Assembly (NCBI GenBank): GCA_036446035.1
Contig: JAZFSG010000098.1
Span: 1 to 12,926 of the forward strand
Direction: 5' to 3'
DNA from: CAXMQS01 sp036446035
GTDB lineage: Bacteria > Actinomycetota > Acidimicrobiia > Spongiisociales > JAOTWH01
Length of the DNA: 12,926 nt
Shown: positions 6,165 to 12,926 of the stretch, one piece after another
Layout of the letters: every line of letters begins with the position of its first letter
Position numbering within the stretch: position 1 is the stretch's first letter
The notes under the pieces: model-generated
Database searches by the model: none
Seen by the model: only the letters and a program-made list of their open reading frames with translations
Told to the model about the DNA's origin: nothing
Translations under genes and position numbers: made by a program

Positions 6165-8314
6165 CAGAATCCGTTCGCTTCGACGTCGAGGGCATGACCT
6201 GCGCCTCTTGCTCGCTGCGGGTGGAGCGCGTCCTCAGTCGCCAAGAGGGTGTGGTGTCGGCGGCCGTCAACCTGGCCGGCCAAGAAGCCCGCATCGAGGT
6301 CGAGCCGGGAGTTGACATCGAGCAGCTCGAGGCGGCAGTGCGCAAGATCGGCTACGAGATCACCGAGATCTCTGCCGACGAGCACATCGCTGTTGGTGCC
6401 AGGTATGTGGACGAGGCCTCGTACCAGCGGCGCAACTTCCTAGCGGCGGCTGTGTTCACGCTACCGCTTTTCCTCATCTCCATGTTGAGCAGCGGTTTCG
6501 AAGCCCTGCAGTGGGCCCTCGCCACGCCGGTGGTGTTCTGGTTCGGCAGGCAGTTCCACATAGCCGCCGCCAAGCGGGTTCGCAGCTTCACCGCCAACAT
6601 GGACACTCTCATATCCCTCGGCACGCTCACCGCCTACTTCTATTCGGTGTGGGCGATGTTCTCAGACGAGCCGGTGTTCTTCGAGACGGCGGCGGTCATC
6701 GTTGCACTGATCTCCCTTGGCAGGTTCTTCGAGGCAAGGGCCAAGCGCCAGGCGACAAGCGCCATCACCTCGCTGCTCGAGCTCGGTGCCACCGAGGCCG
6801 TCGTCATGCGCGATGGCCAGGAGCTGACCGTCGCTGTTGAAGATGTTGTGCCCGGCGATGTCATGGTGGTGCGCCCGGGAGGCAAGGTCCCGACAGACGG
6901 ATCGATCGTCGAGGGCACCTCTGCCTTCGACGAGTCGATGCTTACCGGCGAGTCCATGCCCGTCGACAAGGTCGTTGGCGACGAAGTCTTCGGCGCCACC
7001 ATCAACCAACATGGACGCGTCCTGGTGGAGGCCGAGGCAGTCGGTGCCGATACGGCCCTCGCTCACATCGTGCGCCTGGTTGAGGCGGCGCAGGCGTCGC
7101 GAGCACCGGTGCAGCGCCTGGCGGATCGCGTCGCAGCCATCTTCGTACCCGTTGTCATCGTCATCGCCCTTGCCACGCTTGCCGGCTGGCTCATCACGGG
7201 AGCTGCCGTCTCCGACGCGCTGCGAAATGCCACCGCCGTTCTCATCATCGCCTGCCCGTGCGCCCTAGGACTCGCCACCCCCGCAGCGATCATGGTGGGC
7301 TCTGGCCGCGGCGCCGAGCTCGGAGTGCTCTTCAAGGACGCCGAGGTCTTCGAGAGATCGCGGACAGTCGACACTGTCCTTTTCGACAAGACGGGGACCC
7401 TCACCAGGGGCGTCATGACCCTGGCCTCTGTCGACAGCGATGAACCAGAGTTCCTTCGTCGGGTCGCATCCGTCGAGGTCGCCAGCGAACACCCCGTGGC
7501 GAGAGCCGTGGCCCTTGGGGCGGAGGAGCGCGGCGTTGACCTCGTTGCGGTCGACGACTTCCAAGCCCTTCCCGGGCTCGGAGTGCGAGCGACGGTTCAG
7601 GGGCTGGAGGTCACCGCGGGCAAGGCCAAGCTGATGGCGGACGCCGGCCTTGCCATCCCGGATCGTTTCACCGACACCCTCGCCGACATGGAGAGCCGCG
7701 GCGAGACGGCCTTCCTCGCCGGCTGGGACAGCGAGGTGCGCGGTGCGCTTTCGGTCTCGGACACGGTGCGGCCAACGGCCCGGCTTGCCGTCGAGAGTGT
7801 CGGCGAACTCGGCGCAACTGCGGCGATGATCACCGGAGACAATCGGCGCACGGCGGAGGCCATTGCCCTTGCGACCGGGATCGAGCGAGTCATCGCAGAG
7901 GTCCTTCCAGGAGAAAAGGCACAGGAGGTGGCCAGACTCCAGGCCGCGGGCGAACGAGTCGCCTTCGTCGGTGACGGTGTCAACGACGCCCCCGCCCTCA
8001 CCGCTGCCGACGTTGGGATCGCGATCGGAACCGGCACCGACGTTGCCATCGAGGCGGGTTCGGTCGTTCTTGTCGGTGGGGACCCGCAGCTGGTGCCAAC
8101 CGCCCTCGAACTAGCGCGCGCCACCTTCGGGACGATCCGTCAGAACCTCTTCTGGGCTTTCTTCTACAACGCCGCGGCCATTCCGCTGGCGGCTGCCGGG
8201 CTGCTCAATCCGATGGTGGCGGCGGGGGCCATGGCGTTCTCGTCGGTGTCTGTGGTTGGCAACAGCCTTCGGTTGCGCCGCTTCAGTCCTCGAAACTCCG
8301 GCGCTTCTGCCTGA
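6161..8314 (+). CDS. copA: Copper-translocating P-type ATPase (P1B-1)
   Basis: This 717-residue Cu(I) exporter sits in the cytoplasmic membrane. One N-terminal HMA domain carries MTCASC (C14, C17). About eight membrane helices follow. Actuator motif TGES is at 262-265, and the transmembrane metal site CPC is at C365-C367 within CPCALGLATP. The phosphorylated Asp is D409 in DKTGTLT, the nucleotide-domain SEHP motif is present, and GDGVNDAP is at 604-611. Helix 7 has the YN pair (FFYNAAAIPLAAAG) and helix 8 has MAFSSVSVVGNSLRL; these mark the Cu(I) subtype. ATP hydrolysis drives Cu(I) out of the cytosol, fed by CopZ. It is the third gene of a fully overlapping operon. The last 32 bp overlap the convergent membrane-protein gene. 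Confidence 0.96.
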   Translation: MTESVRFDVEGMTCASCSLRVERVLSRQEGVVSAAVNLAGQEARIEVEPGVDIEQLEAAVRKIGYEITEISADEHIAVGARYVDEASYQRRNFLAAAVFTLPLFLISMLSSGFEALQWALATPVVFWFGRQFHIAAAKRVRSFTANMDTLISLGTLTAYFYSVWAMFSDEPVFFETAAVIVALISLGRFFEARAKRQATSAITSLLELGATEAVVMRDGQELTVAVEDVVPGDVMVVRPGGKVPTDGSIVEGTSAFDESMLTGESMPVDKVVGDEVFGATINQHGRVLVEAEAVGADTALAHIVRLVEAAQASRAPVQRLADRVAAIFVPVVIVIALATLAGWLITGAAVSDALRNATAVLIIACPCALGLATPAAIMVGSGRGAELGVLFKDAEVFERSRTVDTVLFDKTGTLTRGVMTLASVDSDEPEFLRRVASVEVASEHPVARAVALGAEERGVDLVAVDDFQALPGLGVRATVQGLEVTAGKAKLMADAGLAIPDRFTDTLADMESRGETAFLAGWDSEVRGALSVSDTVRPTARLAVESVGELGATAAMITGDNRRTAEAIALATGIERVIAEVLPGEKAQEVARLQAAGERVAFVGDGVNDAPALTAADVGIAIGTGTDVAIEAGSVVLVGGDPQLVPTALELARATFGTIRQNLFWAFFYNAAAIPLAAAGLLNPMVAAGAMAFSSVSVVGNSLRLRRFSPRNSGASA

Positions 8315-8633
8315 ACCAGCGTGGTAGCCGTCTCCCGGGGACCGGCTCGTTGTTTACCCCTGGGGCGAACCACTGCTTCGGCATGTCGAGGGCAATCCAC
8401 ATGGCCAGCACCATGACCGCGAAGCCAACGACGATCAGAACGAGACCGATAACTTTCTGGCTCGGAGGGGAGAACGAGAGCCAGATGGCTCCATAAACGA
8501 TGGCGGCTGCTGAGCCCAGGAACATGGGGGGCAGCAAGATGACCTTGAGGGCGAAGATGGACCTCGACCACGGTGGACGGGAGCGGTGAAAAGCCAACTC
8601 CGAAGCGGGTTCGTCGGGTAGTGGCTCGGTCAT
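8283..8633 (-). CDS. Small two-helix membrane protein (hypothetical)
   Basis: This 116-residue protein has a hydrophilic N-terminus and two hydrophobic segments at roughly 28-53 and 61-82. The C-terminal tail is strongly basic (RRLPRWFRQKRR), suggesting that both termini are cytoplasmic. No family is recognised. The ATG at 8633 was chosen because TATGTT lies 6 nt upstream (leaderless pattern) and the protein begins with a sensible MTEPLPDEP. An ATG at 8663 would add 10 residues and run into the promoter region. It overlaps copA tail-to-tail by 32 bp, and nothing shows that it takes part in copper handling. It is divergent from the PAC2 gene. Confidence 0.7.
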   Translation of the reverse strand: MTEPLPDEPASELAFHRSRPPWSRSIFALKVILLPPMFLGSAAAIVYGAIWLSFSPPSQKVIGLVLIVVGFAVMVLAMWIALDMPKQWFAPGVNNEPVPGRRLPRWFRQKRRSFED

Positions 8634-8639
8634 TGGGCC

Positions 8640-8645
8640 AACATA
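8640..8645 (-). promoter_or_regulatory. Putative leaderless -10 element for the small membrane protein
   Basis: TATGTT read on the minus strand is followed by exactly 6 nt (GGCCCA) and then the ATG at 8633. No Shine-Dalgarno sequence is present, so translation would begin at or next to the 5' end of the transcript. Confidence 0.45.
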
Positions 8646-8677
8646 CCTGCCCCGATGGGTCATTGCCGGGAGTTGAC

Positions 8678-8683
8678 TACTCT
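8678..8683 (+). promoter_or_regulatory. Putative leaderless -10 element for the PAC2 gene
   Basis: TACTCT is followed by exactly 6 nt (CGCGTC) and then the ATG at 8690. No Shine-Dalgarno is present. The arrangement mirrors the minus-strand element 33 bp away. Confidence 0.45.
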
Positions 8684-8689
8684 CGCGTC

Positions 8690-9532
8690 ATGGACCCCGT
8701 GCACCGGTTCTCGAGACCGGCACTCCGCAGACCGCGTGCGATCATCGCCTTCGAGGGGTGGAGCGACGCCTGCGATGCAGCAAGCGGCGTCGCTTCCTAT
8801 CTGGTCAACCAGCACGATGTCGAACCGTTCGCGGCCATCGACCCCGAGGAGTTCTTCGACTTCCAGTCCCGGCGTCCCGTCATCGATGTTGACTCTGGCG
8901 GCACCCGCTCGTTGAGCTGGCCGACGACGCAGTTCTTCGGGCTCGAGAGGCCCGAATGGTCGCAGGATCTGGTCGTGGTTCTTGGGGAGGAGCCGAACCT
9001 GCGATGGAAGACCTTCTCTCGAGAGCTGATGCGGATTCTCGAAGAGTCCGGCGTCGAGCAGGTCATAACCCTTGGTGCCTTCATCGGCCAGGTCGCCCAC
9101 ACCTTGCCCGTCCCCATCATCGGCGTTGCCACCGAGCCCGGTCTGGTAGCGACACACGGCCTTATGACCTCGAACTACGAGGGACCGACGAGCCTCCTCA
9201 GCGTCATCCTCGAGGCCTGTCGCGAGCAGGGGATGTCGGCGATCAGCCTGTGGGCGGCAGTGCCGCACTACCTGGCCGCCAACGCCAACCCGCGAGTCAT
9301 GCTCGCTCTGCTCGACAAGGCCGCCGAGCTGCTCGATGTGGACGTTGACACCGCCGAGCTGCGCCAGGTCGCCCTCGAGTTCGACGAGAAGGTTGGCGAG
9401 GCGATGGAGACCTCGGACGATCTAACCAGCTACGTCGCTCGCCTCGAGGAGAAGTCGGGGGAGTTCGCCGGCGAAGAAGTGAGCGAACAGCTGATCACCG
9501 ACATCGAGAGCTTCTTGCGCGACCAGGGCTAG
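8690..9532 (+). CDS. PAC2 family protein (proteasome assembly chaperone-like)
   Basis: This 280-residue protein fits the PAC2 family (Pfam PF09754), which is common in actinobacteria and archaea. Recognisable parts are AIIAFEGWSDACDAASGV near the start, a central LVVVLGEEPNLRWKTF, ITLGAFIGQVAHTLPVP, and GPTSLLSVILEACREQGM with ISLWAAVPHYLAA. A C-terminal helical region follows, with acidic repeats (EEKSGEFAGEEVSEQ). Eukaryotic PAC2 assists 20S proteasome assembly; the bacterial role is not established. The ATG at 8690 was preferred over upstream in-frame starts because the added N-terminus would be basic and unlike the family, and would cross the divergent promoter. It ends 3 bp from the convergent aminotransferase stop. 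Confidence 0.9.
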   Translation: MDPVHRFSRPALRRPRAIIAFEGWSDACDAASGVASYLVNQHDVEPFAAIDPEEFFDFQSRRPVIDVDSGGTRSLSWPTTQFFGLERPEWSQDLVVVLGEEPNLRWKTFSRELMRILEESGVEQVITLGAFIGQVAHTLPVPIIGVATEPGLVATHGLMTSNYEGPTSLLSVILEACREQGMSAISLWAAVPHYLAANANPRVMLALLDKAAELLDVDVDTAELRQVALEFDEKVGEAMETSDDLTSYVARLEEKSGEFAGEEVSEQLITDIESFLRDQG

Positions 9533-9535
9533 GCC

Positions 9536-10684
9536 CTACAGCAGGTCGACCAGCGTCTTGCCGAGACGGTGGTGCTGATCGGCAGTGTTGTAAGCAGACT
9601 GCGCGGAGATGCGCAGCAGGCGCTGCGGCCAGTGTGGCCACGGCACGATGGGCACCTCGAATCCCGCAGCGAACAGCTCTCCCTGGTCGCGGTCGGTCAC
9701 CAGAGCGCCTGTGCCGTCCGGCAGCGGCAAAGCGGCCATCGATCCCAGCATGTCGTCAGGAGCTGGGGGCTGGATGTTGAGGGCTTTGACCAACTCGTCT
9801 CTGGCCGACAGCGCCAAGTCGTGGTTGGCAGCCATCAGACCATCCCACCCTCCGGCGTGGACGCCACCCATGAAGTCGATAGCGGCCGGCACTGCCAGCG
9901 CAGCGCTGGGGTCGGTGGTTCCGACCCAATCGAAGAGCAACCGGAACCTGTTCTTGTCGGTACGTGGAGATTTGGCGCGGTGCGAAACGACGACGGGCAC
10001 GATCTCGGCCTGGCGGTCTGTCCTGACGTGGAGGAAGCCGGCGCCTTTGGGGGCGCACATCCACTTGTGGCAATTGCCGGCGTAGTAGGCCGCACCGATG
10101 GAGTCGAGATCGAGCGACACCATCCCCGGAGCATGGGCACCGTCAACCAAGGAATCGATCCCACGAGCTGCAAGCTCGGCAACGATCTGGGCCAGTGGGA
10201 GGACGAGGGCCGTTGGGCTGGTGACATGGTCGAGCAAGGCGAGGCGCGTCCTGGGCGTCACCCTTTCGAGAATGGCTGTCACCACATCGTGGGGTCCGGA
10301 CAGGGGAAACGGCACCTCGGCGACGACGACGGATGCTCCCCAGCGAGCTGCCACGTAGTCGAGCGCATTGCGACAGGCGTTGTAGGCATGATCCGTGATC
10401 AGCAGCTCGTCTCCCGGCTCGAACGTCAGCGACCGCAGGACGGCGTTGACTCCGGTGGTGGCGTTGGCGACGAGGCCTAGGTCGGCGGCGGAGCATCCCA
10501 AGAAGTCGGCAAGACGCTCCGTGGCCGAGTCCAGCAGCGCCTCTCTTTCCCGCTGCATGAAGCGAACCGGTTCGGCTTCCATCTGCTTGCGGATCTCCGC
10601 CTGAGCTTCGAGGACGGGGACGGGAGCGGCGCCGAACGATCCGTGGTTCAGGAAGTCGACTTCCGGGTCGAGAGTCCAGCTCAT
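9536..10684 (-). CDS. Class V aminotransferase-fold PLP enzyme, isopenicillin N epimerase-like
   Basis: This 382-residue fold-type I PLP enzyme resembles the CefD-like branch of class V. It has FLNHGSFGAAP (11-21) at the N-terminus, ANATTGVNAVLRS for the cofactor phosphate, the cofactor Asp in VDGAHAPGM, and the Schiff-base Lys207 in GNCHKWMCAPKGAGFLHVR. Family members include amino-acid epimerases, cysteine desulfurase/desulfhydrase-like enzymes and lyases. No beta-lactam genes are nearby, so penicillin epimerization is unlikely and the substrate is unknown. The ATG at 10684 is 4 bp after the TGA of the upstream class V gene, so the two are probably coupled. A Cys directly before His-Lys may matter for sulfur chemistry, but this is speculative. 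Confidence 0.88.
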   Translation of the reverse strand: MSWTLDPEVDFLNHGSFGAAPVPVLEAQAEIRKQMEAEPVRFMQREREALLDSATERLADFLGCSAADLGLVANATTGVNAVLRSLTFEPGDELLITDHAYNACRNALDYVAARWGASVVVAEVPFPLSGPHDVVTAILERVTPRTRLALLDHVTSPTALVLPLAQIVAELAARGIDSLVDGAHAPGMVSLDLDSIGAAYYAGNCHKWMCAPKGAGFLHVRTDRQAEIVPVVVSHRAKSPRTDKNRFRLLFDWVGTTDPSAALAVPAAIDFMGGVHAGGWDGLMAANHDLALSARDELVKALNIQPPAPDDMLGSMAALPLPDGTGALVTDRDQGELFAAGFEVPIVPWPHWPQRLLRISAQSAYNTADQHHRLGKTLVDLL

Positions 10685-10688
10685 CCGG

Positions 10689-11822
10689 TCACTGAATCAG
10701 GCCGGCGAGGGCCTCGAACAATCGCTCAATGTCGGCAAGTTCGTTGTGGAGGTGGGGAGCTATCCGGATGGAGTCGCCGCGGATGCTGACGTAGATGCCG
10801 TCGGCGGCGAGCCGCTTGGCGAGATCACCGGCAGGTCCTCCTGGCACCCGAACACCCATCAGGTTGGGACCGCGCCGAGCCGCCGGGATCGGAAGCAGCC
10901 CAATATCAGTGGCCGCCGTCTCCGCCGCTGCAGTGAGTTGGGAGACGGCCGCGGCGACGGCCGGAATCCCCCAGGCCAGGATCTGCGTCAGAGCCGCCGT
11001 TGCCATAGGCACCAGCACGAAGTTGGAACGCTCGCCGACATCGAAGCGCCGTGCCCCCGGCTGATAGTCAGACTTGTAGTCGACGAGGCCACCGAAGTCC
11101 TCGCTGCCCTCTCGTGTGATCCAGTTGTGCTCGAGCGGCATGCCGAGGCGTTGCTCCTCTGCCACCCACATGTAGCCGAGCGAGTACGGCCCCAGCAGTG
11201 TCTTGTAACCGCCTCCGATGACGTAGTCCGGCTGCACCGTGGTGACGTCGAACGGCAGGGCACCGAGGGATTGGGTGGCGTCGACGACGAAGGTGGCGCC
11301 TGCCGCCCGCGCCGCGGCGCCGACCGCGGCGACATCGACGAGGCTGCCGTCGGTCCAGTGGATGTTCGGGGTGGCAACGACGGCCGTTCGTTCGTCGATG
11401 GCCTCGAGTATCGCCGCGGTCCAGTCGAAGTCCGCCGGCCGGGGCACGGTGATCATCTTCGCCCCCGCCGCCTCGGCTGTCACCTGCCACGGATAGACGT
11501 TTGACGGGAACTGTTCCGCGAGCACGATTACTCGATCGCCGGGGGAGAGCCTGGTGTTGGCGGTGGCGATACCGACCCCGTAGCTCACCGCCGGGATAAG
11601 GGCAACACCGTCGCGGTCACCGCCGACGACTGACGCGAACAGGCCGCGGAGGTGTTCGCTGGCAGTGAAGAAGTCCGGGGGATTGACCTCCCACGGGTAC
11701 GACTTTTCCCGAACGGCCTGCAGCCCCGCCTCGGTCACAGACCGCAGTTGCGGGGACATGTAGGCACAGTTGAGGTAGCTGACCCCGTCCGGGATGTCGA
11801 AGAGGTGGCGCTGGCTGTCTAT
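10689..11822 (-). CDS. Class V aminotransferase-fold PLP enzyme, probably started at ATA
   Basis: The product is a fold-type I PLP enzyme of about 377 residues. It has IPAVSYGVGIATAN (phosphate binding), the cofactor Asp in VVDATQSLGALPFD, and the Schiff-base lysine in GGGYKTLLGPYSLGYMWV (Lys207 from the ATA start). The first ATG, at 11759, leaves out 21 residues that read IDSQRHLFDIPDGVSYLNCA, exactly the usual N-terminus of this group before YMSPQL. The frame is open upstream to a TAA at 11841-11843, with no ATG/GTG/TTG. ATA at 11820-11822 sits 7 nt after AGAGG (11830-11834), and CTG at 11826-11828 is the other option. The substrate is unknown; similar proteins are annotated loosely as cysteine desulfurase- or kynureninase-like. 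It lies 14 bp after bS22. Confidence 0.83.
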   Translation of the reverse strand: MDSQRHLFDIPDGVSYLNCAYMSPQLRSVTEAGLQAVREKSYPWEVNPPDFFTASEHLRGLFASVVGGDRDGVALIPAVSYGVGIATANTRLSPGDRVIVLAEQFPSNVYPWQVTAEAAGAKMITVPRPADFDWTAAILEAIDERTAVVATPNIHWTDGSLVDVAAVGAAARAAGATFVVDATQSLGALPFDVTTVQPDYVIGGGYKTLLGPYSLGYMWVAEEQRLGMPLEHNWITREGSEDFGGLVDYKSDYQPGARRFDVGERSNFVLVPMATAALTQILAWGIPAVAAAVSQLTAAAETAATDIGLLPIPAARRGPNLMGVRVPGGPAGDLAKRLAADGIYVSIRGDSIRIAPHLHNELADIERLFEALAGLIQ

Positions 11823-11836
11823 TGCCAGACCTCTGG

Positions 11837-11926
11837 TTACTTACGCTTGTGCCGGTTGGCGCGCAGGCGCTTCCGGTACTTGTGCTTGCTCATCTTCTTG
11901 CGGCGCTTCTTGACGAGCGAACCCAT
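11837..11926 (-). CDS. Small ribosomal protein bS22-like (AURKAIP1/COX24 domain)
   Basis: This is a 29-residue, extremely basic protein: 16 of 29 residues are Lys or Arg. It begins MGSLVKKRRKKMSKHKYRK and ends HKRK. The pattern MGS-hydrophobic-hydrophobic-KKRRK-MSK-x-K-x-RK matches the tiny actinobacterial 30S protein bS22, first seen in mycobacterial ribosome structures, where it sits in the small subunit near the decoding region. The ATG at 11926 is preceded by GAAGGGA, a good ribosome site. The family is normally about 30-35 residues, so this is at the short end but complete. It leads a minus-strand unit with the two class V PLP enzymes. Automated callers often miss genes of this size. Confidence 0.9.
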   Translation of the reverse strand: MGSLVKKRRKKMSKHKYRKRLRANRHKRK

Positions 11927-12005
11927 GTGTTCCCTTCGAGAATCGGGCCATAGCTTGGCGTCAATCGGTCCATGACCCAAACGCTCCTGATAATCTCAGG
12001 GCTTC
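11927..12005. promoter_or_regulatory. Divergent promoter region between bS22 and the C26 hydrolase gene
   Basis: This 79-bp gap holds start signals for both strands. On the plus strand, TAATCT (11991-11996), within TGATAATCT, lies 9 nt before the ATG at 12006 and would give a leader of only a few bases. On the minus strand, TTGACG (11959-11964) is a good -35-like box for bS22, but its -10 is weak. No inverted repeat stands out. Confidence 0.4.
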
Positions 12006-12737
12006 ATGGGACCAGTGATCGGTATTACAACGCGGGTTCGTCAGGTCGAGAGTTCGGCTGGAACGAGCCCGACTCACACGCTCAACGACGCCTACACGAA
12101 CGCCGTCCAACGCGCCGGAGGCCATGCCCTGCTGTTCGTCTCCCAGGATCCGGCGACGGCCCCTGGCATGCTCGATCGGGTCGACGGATTGATCCTGTCC
12201 GGCGGCGGCGACATTCATCCGGCCAGCTACGACGGTCCCGACCACGACACTGTGTACGGCCTCGAGCCAGATCGTGACACTTTCGAGTTCGCCATCATTC
12301 GCGAAGCGATGGCAAGACGGATGCCGACGCTCGCCATCTGTCGAGGCGTCCAGGTGCTCAATGTCGCTCTTGGCGGCACGCTGCACGTCGACATCCAGCA
12401 TGGCATCGACGGCGCTCACGACCACTTCCTCTCCGGTGACCCCGTCTATGAGACGCCCGTGACCGTCAGCCTCGAGGCAGACAGCAAGCTGGCCGGAATG
12501 TGCGATGCAACCTTGGCCGGCGTCAACTCGATACACCACCAATCGGTCAAGGATCTCGGCGATGGCCTGCGGCCTGTCGCGACGAGCGCCGATGGAGTTA
12601 TCGAAGCAGTTGAGCACGAGGACCCCGAATGGCCACTGCTCGGCGTGCAGTGGCACCCCGAGTTCCTCTCGGAGAAGGCCGACCCCTTCGCGCTCGCCTT
12701 GTTCGAGGCGCTGATCGCCTCGGCCAGCGGTAGCTAA
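12006..12737 (+). CDS. Gamma-glutamyl-gamma-aminobutyrate hydrolase family protein (peptidase C26, PuuD-like)
   Basis: This 243-residue protein has a class I glutamine amidotransferase fold. The N-terminus PVIGITTR, DGLILSGGGDIHPASY, the nucleophile elbow LAICRGVQVLNVALGG with Cys112, and GVQWHPEF with His217 and Glu219 complete the catalytic triad. SIHHQSVKDLGDGL is the conserved loop before the His. Members hydrolyse gamma-glutamyl amides, such as gamma-glutamyl-GABA in putrescine breakdown, to release glutamate. No other putrescine genes are present here, so the substrate is open. There is no clear Shine-Dalgarno. The stop overlaps the convergent homoserine kinase stop by 4 bp. Confidence 0.9.
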   Translation: MGPVIGITTRVRQVESSAGTSPTHTLNDAYTNAVQRAGGHALLFVSQDPATAPGMLDRVDGLILSGGGDIHPASYDGPDHDTVYGLEPDRDTFEFAIIREAMARRMPTLAICRGVQVLNVALGGTLHVDIQHGIDGAHDHFLSGDPVYETPVTVSLEADSKLAGMCDATLAGVNSIHHQSVKDLGDGLRPVATSADGVIEAVEHEDPEWPLLGVQWHPEFLSEKADPFALALFEALIASASGS

Positions 12738-12926
12738 GCCAGTCCGCTGCCGGCGACCGTGGGGCGAAGGATCACCCCGTCATCGGCGAGTGCCTCGCCG
12801 AGGGCTTCTTCGATCGCAGTGGCGGTTTCCCCTGTCGCCAGCGCCAGCACCGAGGGTCCAGCCCCCGACCACGACGCATGAAGGGCTCCGGCCCTGAGGG
12901 CTACTTCGACGAGGGTCGTCGTCAGC
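12734..12926 (-). CDS. thrB: Homoserine kinase, C-terminal part (cut by window edge)
   Basis: The last 63 residues of a GHMP-family kinase are visible. They include the motif ALHASWSGAGPSVLALA, the third GHMP motif (S-G-A-G-P-S), and end GVILRPTVAGSGLA followed by TAG. The order G-A-x-x-A-x-x-S-G-A-G-P-S-V-L-A-L is characteristic of homoserine kinase, which phosphorylates homoserine in threonine synthesis. The 5' part lies outside the window, so length and start are unknown. It meets the C26 hydrolase gene tail-to-tail with a 4-bp overlap. Another GHMP kinase is possible but less likely. Confidence 0.82.
   Translation of the reverse strand, partial: LTTTLVEVALRAGALHASWSGAGPSVLALATGETATAIEEALGEALADDGVILRPTVAGSGLA

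Noticed and set aside
9525..9537. AGGGC-TAG-GCCCT hairpin at the convergent PAC2/aminotransferase stops as a terminator
   Set aside because: The stem is only 5 bp, the loop is 3 nt and no T-tract follows; it is too weak to call.
9569..11504. Long plus-strand frames of about 303 and 252 codons opposite the two class V enzymes
   Set aside because: Both are shadows of genes with intact catalytic motifs on the minus strand.
1..12926. CRISPR array, tRNA/rRNA genes, insertion sequences, prophage or toxin-antitoxin modules
   Set aside because: I found no spaced direct repeats, tRNA-like cloverleaf, transposase or integrase motifs, or paired toxin/antitoxin genes by reading both strands.

Overview
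The window looks like chromosomal DNA of a high-GC actinobacterium (Actinomycetota). The evidence is a 29-residue ribosomal protein of the bS22 (AURKAIP1/COX24) type, a csoR-copZ-copA copper operon whose repressor matches the mycobacterial residue pattern, a cbs-metB pair like that of mycobacteria, strong G/C preference at third codon positions, and frequent GTG/TTG/CTG starts. An Acidimicrobiia-type lineage is possible, but that is only an impression. Genes are packed almost without gaps. I see no rRNA, tRNA, CRISPR array, transposase, integrase or phage gene.

Layout. (1) 60-1777, + strand: an FMN/F420-binding PPOX-fold protein, a queuosine-precursor transporter starting at a CTG that overlaps the previous stop, and a class I O-methyltransferase. 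(2) 1744-2656, - strand: a SAM methyltransferase followed 4 bp later by a 60-residue protein with two CxxC pairs. (3) 2702-3211, +: a DUF1684 protein. (4) 3208-5567, -: cbs, metB, and a small gene broken by a one-base frameshift; cbs and metB can form a transsulfuration unit. (5) 5590-8314, +: promoter and palindromic operator, then csoR, copZ and copA joined by 4-bp start/stop overlaps, a copper-responsive export system. (6) 8283-8633, -: a two-helix membrane protein, divergent from a PAC2-family gene (8690-9532, +); both seem to be read from leaderless promoters with the same spacing. (7) 9536-11926, -: bS22, then two class V PLP-dependent enzymes in tight series. (8) 12006-12737, +: a class I glutamine amidotransferase-like hydrolase of the PuuD (C26) family. 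(9) 12734-12926, -: the 3' end of a homoserine kinase gene.

All five convergent junctions overlap or lie within 3 bp, so none has room for an ordinary hairpin terminator. Several genes lack a Shine-Dalgarno sequence and carry TANNNT 6-7 bases before the start codon, which suggests leaderless transcription.

The content is largely core metabolism, and I do not see an obviously new multi-gene system. The points most worth a second look are the probable ATA start of the first aminotransferase in the bS22 operon, the frameshifted gene after metB, the palindromic operator in the cbs/csoR divergent region, the mirrored leaderless promoters, and the methyltransferase/zinc-ribbon pair.
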